From: Microbacterium sp. CSI-V
GTDB lineage: Bacteria > Actinomycetota > Actinomycetes > Actinomycetales > Microbacteriaceae
Length of the DNA: 64,000 nucleotides
Direction of reading: 5' to 3'
NCBI RefSeq assembly: GCF_001984105.1
Contig: NZ_MTQM01000009.1
Span: 868,001 to 932,000 of the forward strand
Shown: one piece after another, positions 37,656 through 47,210 of the stretch
Layout of the letters: each line of letters opens with the position of its first letter
Numbering within the stretch: the stretch's first letter is position 1
The notes under the pieces: generated by a model
Seen by the model: only the letters and a program-made list of their open reading frames with translations
Databases searched by the model: none
Told to the model about the DNA's origin: nothing
Made by a program: the position numbers and the translations under genes

Positions 37656-39787
37656 GCGGGGCTCCCCTGGGCCTGGATCGCGGTGATCGCGATCGTGTTG
37701 ACGATGTCGTCGACGAGCGCCCCGCGCGACAGGTCGTTGATGGGCTTGTTGAGGCCCTGCAGCACCGGACCGATGGCGACGGCACCGGCCGAGCGCTGCA
37801 CGGCCTTGTAGGTGTTGTTGCCGGTGTTCAGGTCGGGGAAGACGAACACCGTCGCGCGCCCCGCCACCTCGGACCCGGGCATCTTGGCCGCGGCGACCGC
37901 GGCGTCGGCCGCGGCGTCGTACTGGATCGGCCCCTCGACGAGCAGCTCGGGCGCCCGCTCGCGCACGAGGGCGGTCGCGGTGCGCACCTTCTCGACGTCG
38001 GCGCCGGTGCCCGACTCCCCCGTCGAGTACGACAGCATCGCGACGCGCGGCTCGATGCCGAACTGCTCGGCGGTCGCGGCGGACGAGACCGCGATGTCGG
38101 CGAGCTGTTCGCTCGTGGGGTCGGGGATCACCGCGCAGTCGCCGTAGACGAGCACGCGGTCGGCGAGGGCCATGAGGAACACGCTCGACACCACCGACAC
38201 CCCGGGGGCGGTCTTGATGATCTCGAACGCCGGGCGGATGGTGTGCGCCGTGGTGTGGGCCGCCCCCGAGACCATGCCGTCGGCCAGACCCAGGTGCACC
38301 ATGAGCGTGCCGAAGTACGACACGTCGGTGACGGTGTCGGCGGCCTGCGCGTAGGTGACGCCCTTGTGGGCGCGGAGCCGCGCGTACTCGGTCGCGAACT
38401 TGTCGACGTGGACGGCGTCGAAGGGGCTGAGCACCTCGGCATCCCGGATGTCGATGCCCAGCTCGATCGCCCGACCCCGGACTTCCAGCGGCTCACCGAG
38501 GATCGTCAGGTCGGCGATACCGCGCGAGAGCACCGTCGCGGCGGCGCGCAGCACGCGGTCGTCGTTGCCCTCGGGCAGCACGATGCGGCGGCGGTCGCTG
38601 CGCGCGCGATCGACGAGGCCGTACTCGAACATCAGCGGCGTCACGACGCTCGGCCGCGCGACGCCCAGTTCGCGCGTGAGGAGGTTCGTGTCGACGTGGC
38701 GCTCGAACATCGCCAGCGCGGTGTCGTACCGGCGCTGCGAATCGGCGGCCAGGCGACCGCGCGTGTTCATGATGCGCACGGCCGTGTCGTACGTGCCCAG
38801 ATCGGTGGCGATGATCGGCAGCGAGGAACCGAGTCCGTCGATGAGCCGGACGATCGTGTCGGGCAGTTCGAATCCGCCGTTGAGCACGACGCCGGCCAGC
38901 GACGGGAACGTTCCGGAGGCGTTGGCCAGCAGCGTCGCCAGCAGCACCTCGGTGCGGTCGGCCGGGATGACGATGACCGCCGACTCCATGAGACGCGGCA
39001 GCACGTTCACCATCGACATGCCGGCGACGACCACGCCCAGCACCTCGCGCGTGAGCAGCTCGGGGTCGCCCTTGATCAGCTCGCCCTCGACCGAGCGCAG
39101 CACCCCGCGCATGGAGGGGGCGATGAGGAAGCGGTCCTCCGGGAGCGCCCACACCGGCACGGTGCGGCCGCGCGCGGCGCCGGCGGCGTCGACGACCTGA
39201 CGTACCGAGGCCACGACCGCGTCGAGCTCGTCGGGATCCGCGCGGTTGACGACGACGGCGAACACCTCGGCGCGCTCGTGCAGCAGCTCGGGCATCGCGA
39301 GCGCCGCGATCTGCCCCACCTCCTGGGCGGTGCGGGCGACGGAGAGGCCCAGCGTCTCGCCCTGCCCCTGCTGCGCACGACCGCCCAGGACGAGCAGCAC
39401 GGGAGCGCCGAGGTTCGCGGCGATCCGGGCGTTGTAGGCCAGCTCGGCGGGGCTGCCGACGTCGGTGTAGTCGCTGCCGATCACGACCACCGCGTCGCAC
39501 TGCGCCTCGACGGCCTTGTACCGCTCGACGATGCGGCCGAGCGCGGCGTCGGCGTCGTCGCGGACGTCGTCGTAGGTCACGCCGACGCAGTCGTCGTACG
39601 CGAGGTCGACGCCGTCGTGGTCGAGCAGCATCTCCAGCACGTAGTCGCGCTCCGCGGTGGAGCGCGCGATCGGCCGGAAGACGCCGACACGCGGCGAGAC
39701 GCGGCTGAGGGCGTCGAGGACGCCCAGAGCCACGGTGGATTTGCCCGAGTGCCCCTCGGCCGACGTGATGTAGATGCTCTGCGTCAC
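37652..39787 (-). CDS. pta: Phosphate acetyltransferase, long form
   Basis: Exchanges acetyl between CoA and phosphate. 711 residues from GTG 39787 (VTQSIYITSAEGHSGKS). Three parts: an N-terminal BioD-like P-loop domain (AEGHSGKSTVALG), a middle DRTGG domain (about 215-330), and the C-terminal acetyl/butyryltransferase domain (from about 380; RRIVLPEGNDDRVLRAA, GVSVVSSVFLMAL, LSYSTGESGTG). The frame runs to 39886, but the chosen start fits the family and lies seven bases after a -10-like hexamer. Acetate from NagA nearby may feed this pathway. Confidence 0.96.
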
Positions 39788-39794
39788 GGCATCC

Positions 39795-39867
39795 AGCCTA
39801 GGCGGGCAGGGTGACATCCCGTTGGGGTTGCCTCGGCATCGAGGGATCGGGATGCGCGTTCTAGGCT
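39795..39867. promoter_or_regulatory. Divergent -10-like hexamers for pta and the Nudix gene
   Basis: TAGGCT on the minus strand (39800-39795) is seven bases before the pta GTG, and TAGGCT on the plus strand (39862-39867) is six bases before the Nudix GTG. Both would give leaderless or nearly leaderless mRNAs. No convincing -35 boxes are seen. Confidence 0.4.
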
Positions 39868-39873
39868 CGCCTC

Positions 39874-40548
39874 GTGAGCACGACACCCGACCTGCCCGGC
39901 ACCACCGTCCCCGACCATCGTGGCCGCACCGGCCTGCACCTCACCGGCCGCGACCTGGACCGCAACCCCCGCGTCGAGGTCGCGGACGTCGAGCTCCTCG
40001 CGGCCGGCTGGCACGTCCTGCGCGCGACGACGTTCCGCTACCGCGGCGACGACGGGGAGTGGACCACCCAGACGCGCGAGACCTACGACCGCGGGAACGG
40101 CGCGACGATCCTGCTCTACGACCCCGACCGGCGCACCGTGCTGCTCACCCGCCAGTTCCGCTACCCCGTGTACGTGAACGACCACCCCGACGGGATGCTG
40201 ATCGAGACCGCGGCGGGACTCCTGGACGACGACGACCCCGTCACCGCGATCCGCCGCGAGGCCGAGGAGGAGACCGGCGTCCGCGTGACCGAGGTCGAGC
40301 CGGTGTTCGAGGTGTACATGAGCCCGGGGTCGGTCACCGAGCGTCTGCACTTCTTCGCCGCCGCGTACGACGGCGCGAGTCGCGAGGGCGACCGCGGCGG
40401 CCTCATCGACGAGGGCGAGGAGATCGAGATCCTCGAGTACGACATCGACGTCGCCCTGCGCATGATCCGCGACGGCGGGATCCAGGATGCCAAGACCATC
40501 ATGCTGCTGCAGTGGGCGGTGATCGACGGGCCGTTCGCCCGGCGCTGA
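39874..40548 (+). CDS. NudK-type Nudix hydrolase
   Basis: 224 residues from GTG 39874. Similar to E. coli NudK (GDP-mannose pyrophosphatase): YDRGNGATILLYDPDRRTVL, LTRQFRYPVYVND, the Nudix box AGLLDDDDPVTAIRREAEEET (residues about 112-133), then EVYMSPGSVTERLHFFAA. NudK-type enzymes hydrolyse GDP-mannose or other nucleotide sugars, here possibly controlling wall-sugar pools. The N-terminal 50 residues are longer than in E. coli. Divergent from pta and apparently leaderless; no operon partner. Confidence 0.85.
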   Translation: MSTTPDLPGTTVPDHRGRTGLHLTGRDLDRNPRVEVADVELLAAGWHVLRATTFRYRGDDGEWTTQTRETYDRGNGATILLYDPDRRTVLLTRQFRYPVYVNDHPDGMLIETAAGLLDDDDPVTAIRREAEEETGVRVTEVEPVFEVYMSPGSVTERLHFFAAAYDGASREGDRGGLIDEGEEIEILEYDIDVALRMIRDGGIQDAKTIMLLQWAVIDGPFARR

Positions 40549-40577
40549 GGCGTGGCATCCGGAGTCGCCCGGGCATG

Positions 40578-40670
40578 AGAAGACTCTCCGCGCACCCGGT
40601 AGAGCCTGGTTACCCTTGCTACGTTTCCGTCCTGGGGGAGTTGGCCTGGATGCCGCCGCGCGGAGAGCCG
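40578..40670 (-). ncRNA. ffs: Signal recognition particle RNA (small bacterial form)
   Basis: Minus-strand sequence contains CCAACTCCCCCAGGACGGAA followed by ACGTAGCAAGGGTAACC, the conserved SRP domain IV with GGAA tetraloop and the asymmetric A-rich loop that binds Ffh, as in mycobacterial ffs. The outer ends pair: GGCTCTCCGCGC (40669-40658) with GCGCGGAGAGTC (40593-40582). Ends are approximate (about 90 nt). It lies in the 150-base gap between the convergent Nudix and IclR genes, not next to dnaX as in some other bacteria. Confidence 0.87.
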
Positions 40671-40698
40671 ACACGAGTCTACCCGACGCGCGCCGCCC

Positions 40699-41388
40699 TC
40701 ACACCACGAGCGGGGTGAGGGCGCGCACCGCCGGCTCGAGGGAGCGGATGACCTCCGCCGGCTCGTCCACGCGGTGGCGCGCACCGGAGAACCCGACGGC
40801 GCCCACCACCGCTCCGGTGTCGTCGCGGATCGGGAGGGCCAGGCATCCGGTCGTGGCGGTCACCTCGCCGCTCTGCCGCACGGCGCCGAAGCGGACGAGA
40901 TCGGTCTCGACGTCGGCGTCGACCGCCCCGCCGAGCGCGACGAGCAGCAGGCGACCCAGCGCGTAGCGCCCGGGTTCGCGTACCAGTCGCGCTTCGTCCG
41001 ACAGCGGGAAGTCGGGGTCGGTGTCGACGACGACCAGGCGCCCGTCGACGAACAGCACGACGTGCACGCCGCCCCGGACGGTGCGCCGCGCCTCGGCGAG
41101 CACCGCACGCGCGGCGGTCGGAAGCCGAGGCGGCGCGGAGACGACTCCCGTCAAGTGCGCGACACGGGCGCCGAGCGCGAAACCGGTGAGGTCAGGGGTG
41201 CGCACGAGGTACTCGTCCTCGACGAGGAGGTTGAGCAACCGGTAGGTCGTGGCCCGAGGCAGACCGAGCTCGGCCGAGATGCGCTGCGCGCTGACTCCCG
41301 CACCCAGGTGCGCCACGGCCTCGAGCACCGCGAGCGCGGAACGCACGGCACCGGGCTGGCGCGCCGCGAGCCCGGCCCGCTCGCTCAC
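40699..41388 (-). CDS. IclR-family transcriptional regulator
   Basis: 229 residues from GTG 41388, overlapping the stop of the permease gene (GTGA). Winged helix at about 15-65 (VSAQRISAELGLPRATTYRLLNLLVEDEYL) and a C-terminal IclR effector domain (about 75-229; VREPGRYALGRLLLVALGG, TTGCLALPIRDDTGAVVGAVGFSG). It probably controls the adjacent amine cassette: the co-transcribed permease and the divergent permease-amine oxidase genes. An inverted repeat at 42954-42980 is a candidate site. Effector unknown. Confidence 0.88.
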   Translation of the reverse strand: MSERAGLAARQPGAVRSALAVLEAVAHLGAGVSAQRISAELGLPRATTYRLLNLLVEDEYLVRTPDLTGFALGARVAHLTGVVSAPPRLPTAARAVLAEARRTVRGGVHVVLFVDGRLVVVDTDPDFPLSDEARLVREPGRYALGRLLLVALGGAVDADVETDLVRFGAVRQSGEVTATTGCLALPIRDDTGAVVGAVGFSGARHRVDEPAEVIRSLEPAVRALTPLVV

Positions 41389-42869
41389 CGGCCGCCCCTC
41401 CCCGGCGGTGCGACGCCCCCGAGCACCTGCGCCGCGACGGGCTCGTCGTACGCCCCCAGAGGCCGCGACCCGAGCCGCCGCCCCGCGACGACCACGAAGC
41501 CGACCGCCGCCACCGCGATGACGGCGACGCACACCGCGCCGATCCGATCGGATCCGACCACGAGGAACGCCACGAGGGCAGCCACCAGTGCGACGGCCGA
41601 CACGCCCGCCGTGATCGCGGGCGCGATCGTGAACTCGCCGATGCGGCGGAGGAACACCGGAGCCGCGACGCACACCAGGACGTACGCGCAGATGTATCCC
41701 GTGGCCCCTACCGCGAGAGTCACCTGCATCGCCTCACGCGGGTCGACTCCCGCCACCGACAGCAGCAGGGGCACACCCGCCACGATCGGCAGAGCCGTGA
41801 GGGTCGCCGCCACAGGCGTGCGCAGCCTCGGGTGGGTGCGACCGATCCGCGCGGGCAGAACGCCGTCGCGGCTCATGGCGAAGAGCACGCGGACGAGAGC
41901 GGTCATCGACCCGATCGCGCACGCGAGGAAGGATGCCGCGATCCCGACGTCGGCGACCACGCCCCACGGTCCCAGCCCGAAGGTGCCCGCGAGGTCGTTC
42001 ACGGGCGAGGCGCTGGCGGCCAGGTCCCTCCCGAGCGCGTGGAACCCCGACACCTGGGTGACGGCGGCGAGGACGTAGACGCCGCCGGAGATGAGCACGG
42101 TGCCCGTGATCGCGCGCGGGACGTTGCGCAACGGCGCGACCGACTCCACCCCGAGGGTCGCGGCGGACTCGAACCCCACGAAGGCCGTCACCGCGACCAC
42201 GGCGCCCGCGGCGAGCGCGACCGGGTCGAAGGGACCGGGCGCGAGCGAGGCGGCCACGTCGACCGGACCGATGAAGAACAGAAGCGTCCCGAGCAGCACG
42301 ACGATGAGCACGACCGACGCCGCCTCCACGACCAGCGCCACCCGTGCCGACAGACGGATGCCGGCCACCAGCACCGCGGCGACCGCGAGCGCCTCGACCA
42401 CGAGCGCGATCGTGACCGCCGCCCCGGACGGGACCGTCGGCCACAGGCCGCCCAGGAGGTACGCGAGGTAGTACGCGCAGCCGAGCAGCGAGAACATCGC
42501 GATCGCGGCGTAGCCCACCACGATGGCGGCGCCGGCGCCGAGTCCCGCGCGGGTGCCGAGCCCCCGAGCGGTGTAGGTGTACAGCGCCCCGGCGGCGGCG
42601 AACCGGCGCGCGAACTGCGAGACCGTACGCGCGACGCCGAAGCTCAGCAGCGCCGCCACGACGATCGCCGCGACCGTGCTGCCGGGGGCTACGCCGGCGA
42701 CCATCAGCACGACCGTCGTGGCCGCCGCGGCGGGGGCGACGGCGGCCACCGACTGCGCGGCCAGGTCGAGGATGCCGATCGATCGGCGTTCGAGCCCGTG
42801 CAGCGGCGAACGCGCGCCGAATCCGGCGACGGGCGTGGGCCGTGCGATGGCGCGGGCAAGTGCGGTCAT
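41385..42869 (-). CDS. APC-superfamily amino acid/amine permease (1)
   Basis: 494 residues with about twelve hydrophobic segments spread over residues 30-465. APC features: unwound TM1 region GILDLAAQSVAAVAPAAAA, AFVGFESAATLGVESVAPLRNVPRAI in the TM6 region, and RVLFAMSRDGVLP. ATG 42869. Translationally coupled to the IclR gene and divergent from a second APC permease and a copper amine oxidase, which suggests uptake of an aromatic or aliphatic monoamine or of its amino-acid relative. The substrate is not determined. Confidence 0.85.
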   Translation of the reverse strand: MTALARAIARPTPVAGFGARSPLHGLERRSIGILDLAAQSVAAVAPAAAATTVVLMVAGVAPGSTVAAIVVAALLSFGVARTVSQFARRFAAAGALYTYTARGLGTRAGLGAGAAIVVGYAAIAMFSLLGCAYYLAYLLGGLWPTVPSGAAVTIALVVEALAVAAVLVAGIRLSARVALVVEAASVVLIVVLLGTLLFFIGPVDVAASLAPGPFDPVALAAGAVVAVTAFVGFESAATLGVESVAPLRNVPRAITGTVLISGGVYVLAAVTQVSGFHALGRDLAASASPVNDLAGTFGLGPWGVVADVGIAASFLACAIGSMTALVRVLFAMSRDGVLPARIGRTHPRLRTPVAATLTALPIVAGVPLLLSVAGVDPREAMQVTLAVGATGYICAYVLVCVAAPVFLRRIGEFTIAPAITAGVSAVALVAALVAFLVVGSDRIGAVCVAVIAVAAVGFVVVAGRRLGSRPLGAYDEPVAAQVLGGVAPPGRGGR

Positions 42870-42953
42870 GGTGCTCCCCGGGTGCTCGCAGCGACCGTAC
42901 GCCCGGGCCGTTGCCCCTGAACGACGCGCATGTTTCGTCCCGGTATCCCCGAG

Positions 42954-42980
42954 TGGGACACCGGACCGGCGAGTGTCTCA
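42954..42980. promoter_or_regulatory. Candidate operator between the divergent permease genes
   Basis: Imperfect inverted repeat TGGGACAC (42954-42961) and GTGTCTCA (42973-42980), 7 of 8 pairs, 11-base spacer, in the 203-base intergenic region. Possible binding site of the IclR regulator; not otherwise supported. Confidence 0.4.
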
Positions 42981-43072
42981 GTCGCGGTGCGGGCACTTTC
43001 ACCTCGGCCACATCGGGCCGCAACGCCGCGGGAGGAACCTCGAGAACCACACCCGAACCGAAAGGCACAGAC

Positions 43073-44545
43073 ATGACCCAGCTCGAATCGAAGGGCACCG
43101 CCGACGCGCCGTCGCGGACCCTGCGCGGCTCCCTGGGCGTCACGGCGATCGTCTTCATGGTGGTCGCCGCCGCCTCACCGCTCACCGTCGTCGGCGGGGC
43201 CGCGCCTCTCGGCATCCTGATCGGAAACGGCGCGGGGTTCCCGAGCCTGTACGCGATCAGCGCCGTCATCCTGCTGTTCTTCTCGGTCGGGTTGGCCGCG
43301 ATGACCCGCCACGTCCCGCGACCCGGCGCCTTCTTCACGTACATCGGGTACGGCCTGGGGCGTCCGTCCGGGCTGGCCGCGGCGTGGACGGCGATGCTCA
43401 CCTACACCACCATCCAGGTCTCGGTGTACGGCTACATCGGCTACCTGCTGGAGATCACCGTCGTCTCCCTCGGCGGTCCCGACCTGGCCTGGTGGCTGTA
43501 CGCGCTCGCGGTCGTCGGGCTCGTCGGCATCCTGGGCTACCGGCACATCGACCTCTCGAGCAAGGTGCTCGGCGTGCTCCTGGTGGCCGAAGTCGCGATC
43601 GTGCTCGCGTTGGTGGCGGCCGTCATGATCGACGGCGGACCCGAGGGCCTGAGCGCGGCGCCGTTCGAGCCCGCCAACGTCCTGAGCGGATCGCCCGGCG
43701 TCGGCTTGATGTTCGCGATCGCCGCCTTCATCGGGTTCGAGGCCACCGCGATCTTCCGCGACGAGGCGCGCGACCCCGACCGCACGATCCCTCGCGCCAC
43801 CTACGTCGCGGTGATCGGCATCGGCGTCTTCTACACGCTGGCCTCGTGGGGTCTCGTCATGGCCTGGGGCCCCGGCGGGATCATGGAGGCCGCCGCCGAC
43901 CCGGGCACGCTGATGCTCCGCACCGTCGCGATCTACCTCGGCAGCGTCGGCGAGATCATCGTCAACGTCCTGCTGCTGACCTCGATGTTCGCGTGCGTCC
44001 TGTCCTTCCACAACGTGCTCACTCGCTACCAGCACGCGATGTCGAGCGCGGGAGTCCTCCCCGACCGCCTCGCCGGTGTCCACGCGCGTCACCTCTCACC
44101 GCACGCCTCCTCCGTCGCCCAGACGGTGACCGCCGCGGTGCTGACGGCCGTCTTCGCGGTGCTGAACCTCGACCCGCTGCTGCAGGTGTTCACGTGGTTC
44201 GCCGGCGTGGCGACCCTCGCGATCGCGCTGCTGATGGCCGTCACCTCGATCGCCGTGATCGTGTACTTCGCCCGTAACCGCGCCGACCGGCGCGTGTGGA
44301 ACACCGTCGTCGCCCCCGCGTTGGGCTTCGTCGGTCTGCTGGCTTCGGCGGTGATCATCGTCGTCTACTTCCCGATCATGGTCGGCGACATGGATGCCAC
44401 GGGCGCACCGACCTTCGGGGCGGTGACGTGGTCGCTCCTCGCGTTGGTCGCGGCCTTCCCGGTCTTCGGATACGTCCAGGCCGCGTGGATCCGTCGCCGT
44501 CGCCCCGCGGCCTACGCCAAGCTCACCGACGCCATCGCCAGCTGA
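43073..44545 (+). CDS. APC-superfamily amino acid/amine permease (2)
   Basis: 490 residues, twelve predicted membrane segments. ATG 43073 with AAAGG nine bases upstream; the frame extends upstream without a better start. Features: IVFMVVAAASPLTVVGGAAPLGI in TM1, AAFIGFEATAIFRDEARDPDRTIPRATY in TM6, and a rearward TRYQHAMSSAGVLPDRL loop. It is followed 39 bases later by the copper amine oxidase and is probably co-transcribed, so it most likely imports that enzyme's amine substrate (phenylethylamine, tyramine, histamine or similar). Confidence 0.86.
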   Translation: MTQLESKGTADAPSRTLRGSLGVTAIVFMVVAAASPLTVVGGAAPLGILIGNGAGFPSLYAISAVILLFFSVGLAAMTRHVPRPGAFFTYIGYGLGRPSGLAAAWTAMLTYTTIQVSVYGYIGYLLEITVVSLGGPDLAWWLYALAVVGLVGILGYRHIDLSSKVLGVLLVAEVAIVLALVAAVMIDGGPEGLSAAPFEPANVLSGSPGVGLMFAIAAFIGFEATAIFRDEARDPDRTIPRATYVAVIGIGVFYTLASWGLVMAWGPGGIMEAAADPGTLMLRTVAIYLGSVGEIIVNVLLLTSMFACVLSFHNVLTRYQHAMSSAGVLPDRLAGVHARHLSPHASSVAQTVTAAVLTAVFAVLNLDPLLQVFTWFAGVATLAIALLMAVTSIAVIVYFARNRADRRVWNTVVAPALGFVGLLASAVIIVVYFPIMVGDMDATGAPTFGAVTWSLLALVAAFPVFGYVQAAWIRRRRPAAYAKLTDAIAS

Positions 44546-44584
44546 CCCCTCCTCCGTTCCCACCCGTTCCACCAGGAAGACACC

Positions 44585-46573
44585 ATGACCCTCACCGATC
44601 CCGCCGTCGCAGCCTTCACCGCCCCCGCGGCCCCCGCCCACCCGCTCGCGTCGCTCACGCCCGCCGAGATCACCGCCGTCCGCACGATCGTCGCCGGCCT
44701 CGACGGGGTCGACGAGGCCACGCGCTTCGCCTACGTCGGTCTCGAGGAGGCCGCCAAGGGCGAGGTGCTGGCGTGGGAGCGCGGCGACGCCCCCGCCCCC
44801 GACCGCCGCGCCCGCGTGCAGCTTCTGAACCTGCGCACCGCCCACTCGCTCGACCTGGTCGTCTCGCTCGCCACCGGCGCGGTGCTGCGGACGACCGAAC
44901 TCGACGGTTCGGACGGGCAGCTCCCGATCCTGGATGCCGAGTTCGAGGAGGTCGGCGTCATCGCGAACGAGGACGCGGCCTGGGTCGCCGCCCTCGCCGC
45001 GCGCGGACTCACCACCGACGACGTCGTGCTGGTCCCGCTGTCCGCAGGGCACTACGGCTTCGAGAACGAGGTGGGCCGCCGCATCCTGCGCACGTTCGCC
45101 TTCCGCCAGGACCACCCGGCCGACCACCCGTGGGCGCACCCGGTGGACGGGCTCACCGCCTACATCGACGTCGCCGCCCGATCGGTGATCGAGATCATCG
45201 ACACCCCCGGGTTCACGGTGCCCGAGACGCACGGCAACTTCGACGACCCCGAGCTGCAGGGCCCGCCGCTGGAGGGGCTGAAGCCCATCGTCATCACGCA
45301 GCCCGAGGGATCGAGCTTCACCGTCGACGACGAGCACGTGACGTGTGGCGAGTGGGACCTGCGCATCGGCTTCGACACCCGCGAGGGGCTCATCCTCCGC
45401 CAGCTGTCGTTCGCCGGTCGCCCGGTGATGTACCGCGGGTCCATCAGCGAGATGGTGGTGCCCTACGCCGACCCCGCGCCGAACCGCTTCTGGCAGAACT
45501 ACTTCGACACCGGCGAGTACCTCTTCGGCCGGTACACGAACGAGCTCGAGCTCGGCTGCGACTGCGTCGGCGACATCACCTACGTCGACGCGGTGCTGTC
45601 GGACGAGAACGGGATGCCGCGCACCATCCGCAACGCGGTGTGCATGCACGAGGAGGACTTCGGCTCCCTGTGGAAGCACACCGACATCTTCACCGGGTCC
45701 AGCGAGGTCCGCCGTGCCCGCCGGCTCGTCATCTCGTTCTTCACCACGGTCGGCAACTACGACTACGGGTTCTACTGGTACCTCTACCTCGACGGCACGA
45801 TCGAGTGCGAGGCCAAGCTCACCGGCATCCTGTTCACCTCCGCCTACCCGGGCGAGGACTACCCCTTCGCGTCCGAGGTCGCCCCGGGTCTGGGTGCGCC
45901 GTACCACCAGCACCTCTTCTCCGCGCGGCTGGACATGACCGTCGACGGCGTCGCCAACGTCGTGAACGAGATCGACGCGGTGCGCCTGCCGATCTCGGCC
46001 GAGAACCCCGCCGGCAACGCCTTCACCAAGAAGGTGACGCCGATCGCGTCGGAGAAGGTGTCGGGTCGCGTCGCCGACGGCGCGGTCAACCGCGTCTGGC
46101 AGATCGCATCCACCGAGAAGACCACCGAGCGCGGTCAGGCGACCTCCTACGTCCTCTTCCCCACCGAGACGCCCGTGCTGCTCGCCGACGACACCTCGTC
46201 GATCGCCGCCCGCGCCGCGTTCGCGACGAAGAACCTCTTCGTCACCAAGTACGACCCGGCAGAGCGCTACGCCGCGGGCGACTTCGTGAACCAGCACCCC
46301 GGGGGTGCCGGCATCCCGGACTTCATCGCGGGCGACGAGCCTCTCGTCGGCGAGGACGTCGTGCTCTGGCACACGTTCGGGCTCACCCACTTCCCGCGCA
46401 ACGAGGACTGGCCGGTCATGCCGATGGACTACGCCAAGTTCACGCTCAAGCCGTACAACTTCTTCGAGCGCAACCCCGTGCTGAACGTGCCGGCGCCCGT
46501 GAACACGCACTGCGCGCCCGCGTCGCACCCCGACGCGCACGGCGAGGCGTCGGCATCCGGATGCCGCTGCTGA
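44585..46573 (+). CDS. Copper-containing primary-amine oxidase (TPQ cofactor)
   Basis: Oxidises primary amines to aldehydes, releasing ammonia and hydrogen peroxide. 662 residues, close to Arthrobacter phenylethylamine and histamine oxidases. The cofactor tyrosine is Y392 in TVGNYDYGF, the catalytic base D308 in NYFDTGEY, and the copper ligands H441 and H443 in YHQHLFSARLDM plus H602 in GLTHFPRNEDW. ELGCDCVGDITYVDAVL is a further family block. No signal peptide, so it is cytoplasmic. The end SGCRC is rich in cysteine, and the last codons form a palindrome. Downstream of an APC permease in an amine-utilisation cassette. Confidence 0.96.
   Translation: MTLTDPAVAAFTAPAAPAHPLASLTPAEITAVRTIVAGLDGVDEATRFAYVGLEEAAKGEVLAWERGDAPAPDRRARVQLLNLRTAHSLDLVVSLATGAVLRTTELDGSDGQLPILDAEFEEVGVIANEDAAWVAALAARGLTTDDVVLVPLSAGHYGFENEVGRRILRTFAFRQDHPADHPWAHPVDGLTAYIDVAARSVIEIIDTPGFTVPETHGNFDDPELQGPPLEGLKPIVITQPEGSSFTVDDEHVTCGEWDLRIGFDTREGLILRQLSFAGRPVMYRGSISEMVVPYADPAPNRFWQNYFDTGEYLFGRYTNELELGCDCVGDITYVDAVLSDENGMPRTIRNAVCMHEEDFGSLWKHTDIFTGSSEVRRARRLVISFFTTVGNYDYGFYWYLYLDGTIECEAKLTGILFTSAYPGEDYPFASEVAPGLGAPYHQHLFSARLDMTVDGVANVVNEIDAVRLPISAENPAGNAFTKKVTPIASEKVSGRVADGAVNRVWQIASTEKTTERGQATSYVLFPTETPVLLADDTSSIAARAAFATKNLFVTKYDPAERYAAGDFVNQHPGGAGIPDFIAGDEPLVGEDVVLWHTFGLTHFPRNEDWPVMPMDYAKFTLKPYNFFERNPVLNVPAPVNTHCAPASHPDAHGEASASGCRC
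46551..46566 (+). terminator. Hairpin at the 3' end of the amine oxidase gene
   Basis: CGGCATCCGGATGCCG, the same core palindrome as the asd terminator, but here inside the last codons, five bases before the stop. It may weaken transcription into the small membrane-protein gene; coding constraint is another explanation. Confidence 0.35.
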
Positions 46574-46577
46574 GGCG

Positions 46578-47072
46578 ATGAGCGAGACCCTCCACCTGTG
46601 GGCGGTCGCCCCCGCCGCGATCGGGACGTGCTGTCTGGCCGCCGATCGCGCGCGGGTGCGACCGCCCGAGGTCGTCGCGGCGGCGGTCATGCTGCTGGCG
46701 ATGCTGGATGCCGCCGTGTTCGGCGTGGTCGCGCCGGTGTACTGGACGGCGCTGCTGCTCGCGGCGGCCGTGGGCCTGGCGATCTGGCGCCGACCGCGCC
46801 AGCGGCGCGTCCCGCGGGTGCCCGCGCTGATGACGCTGCACACGACGCTCGGCATGGTCGTCATGGCCGGGCTGCAGATCGCGATGGGCGCACACGCGAC
46901 GGCCTCGGACCACGCGCACGGACTCTCCCTCGCGCCCGTGCTCGCCGCGGCGGCGGTCGGCTACGGCGTGCTGTCGTTCACCGCGATCAGACGGATGCCG
47001 GCGCGCCTCGACCGGGCGCAGATCGGCGCGATGGCGGCATCCGTCGCGCTCATGGCTATGGCGATGGTGTGA
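46578..47072 (+). CDS. Small membrane protein of unknown function
   Basis: 164 residues with about five hydrophobic segments (5-22, 33-60, 84-105, 116-132, 145-163) and a basic loop RRPRQRRVPRVP. A histidine-bearing stretch (MTLHTTLG, SDHAHGLS) is worth noting: it could bind copper, which the amine oxidase upstream requires. I do not recognise the family. It starts four bases after the amine oxidase stop, so they are surely co-transcribed. Ends at a strong terminator. Confidence 0.65.
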   Translation: MSETLHLWAVAPAAIGTCCLAADRARVRPPEVVAAAVMLLAMLDAAVFGVVAPVYWTALLLAAAVGLAIWRRPRQRRVPRVPALMTLHTTLGMVVMAGLQIAMGAHATASDHAHGLSLAPVLAAAAVGYGVLSFTAIRRMPARLDRAQIGAMAASVALMAMAMV

Positions 47073-47116
47073 CTGGGGCCGCGGGTCCCGCCGGGGAGCG
47101 GAGGAGAAACCGCGGA

Positions 47117-47147
47117 GGGAGGACGAATCCGCAGTATTCGTCCTCCC
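47117..47147. terminator. Perfect bidirectional hairpin between convergent genes
   Basis: GGGAGGACGAAT (47117-47128) and ATTCGTCCTCCC (47136-47147) form a 12-bp perfect stem with a 7-base loop, followed by TTA. It separates the plus-strand amine cassette from the minus-strand mannosidase operon. The preceding bases 47096-47123 are a relative of the repeat at 27968-27995. Confidence 0.8.
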
Positions 47148-47210
47148 TTACCCGGAACTGCTCCCGAGCCGACGGGCTCAGCGCGTCACGCGCAACGTGA
47201 CCCGAGGCGC

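Noticed and set aside
44096..46864. 922-residue open frame on the minus strand
   Set aside because: Antisense of the copper amine oxidase, whose residues are clearly conserved; the antisense protein is low complexity (Asp/Arg/Val/Gly).
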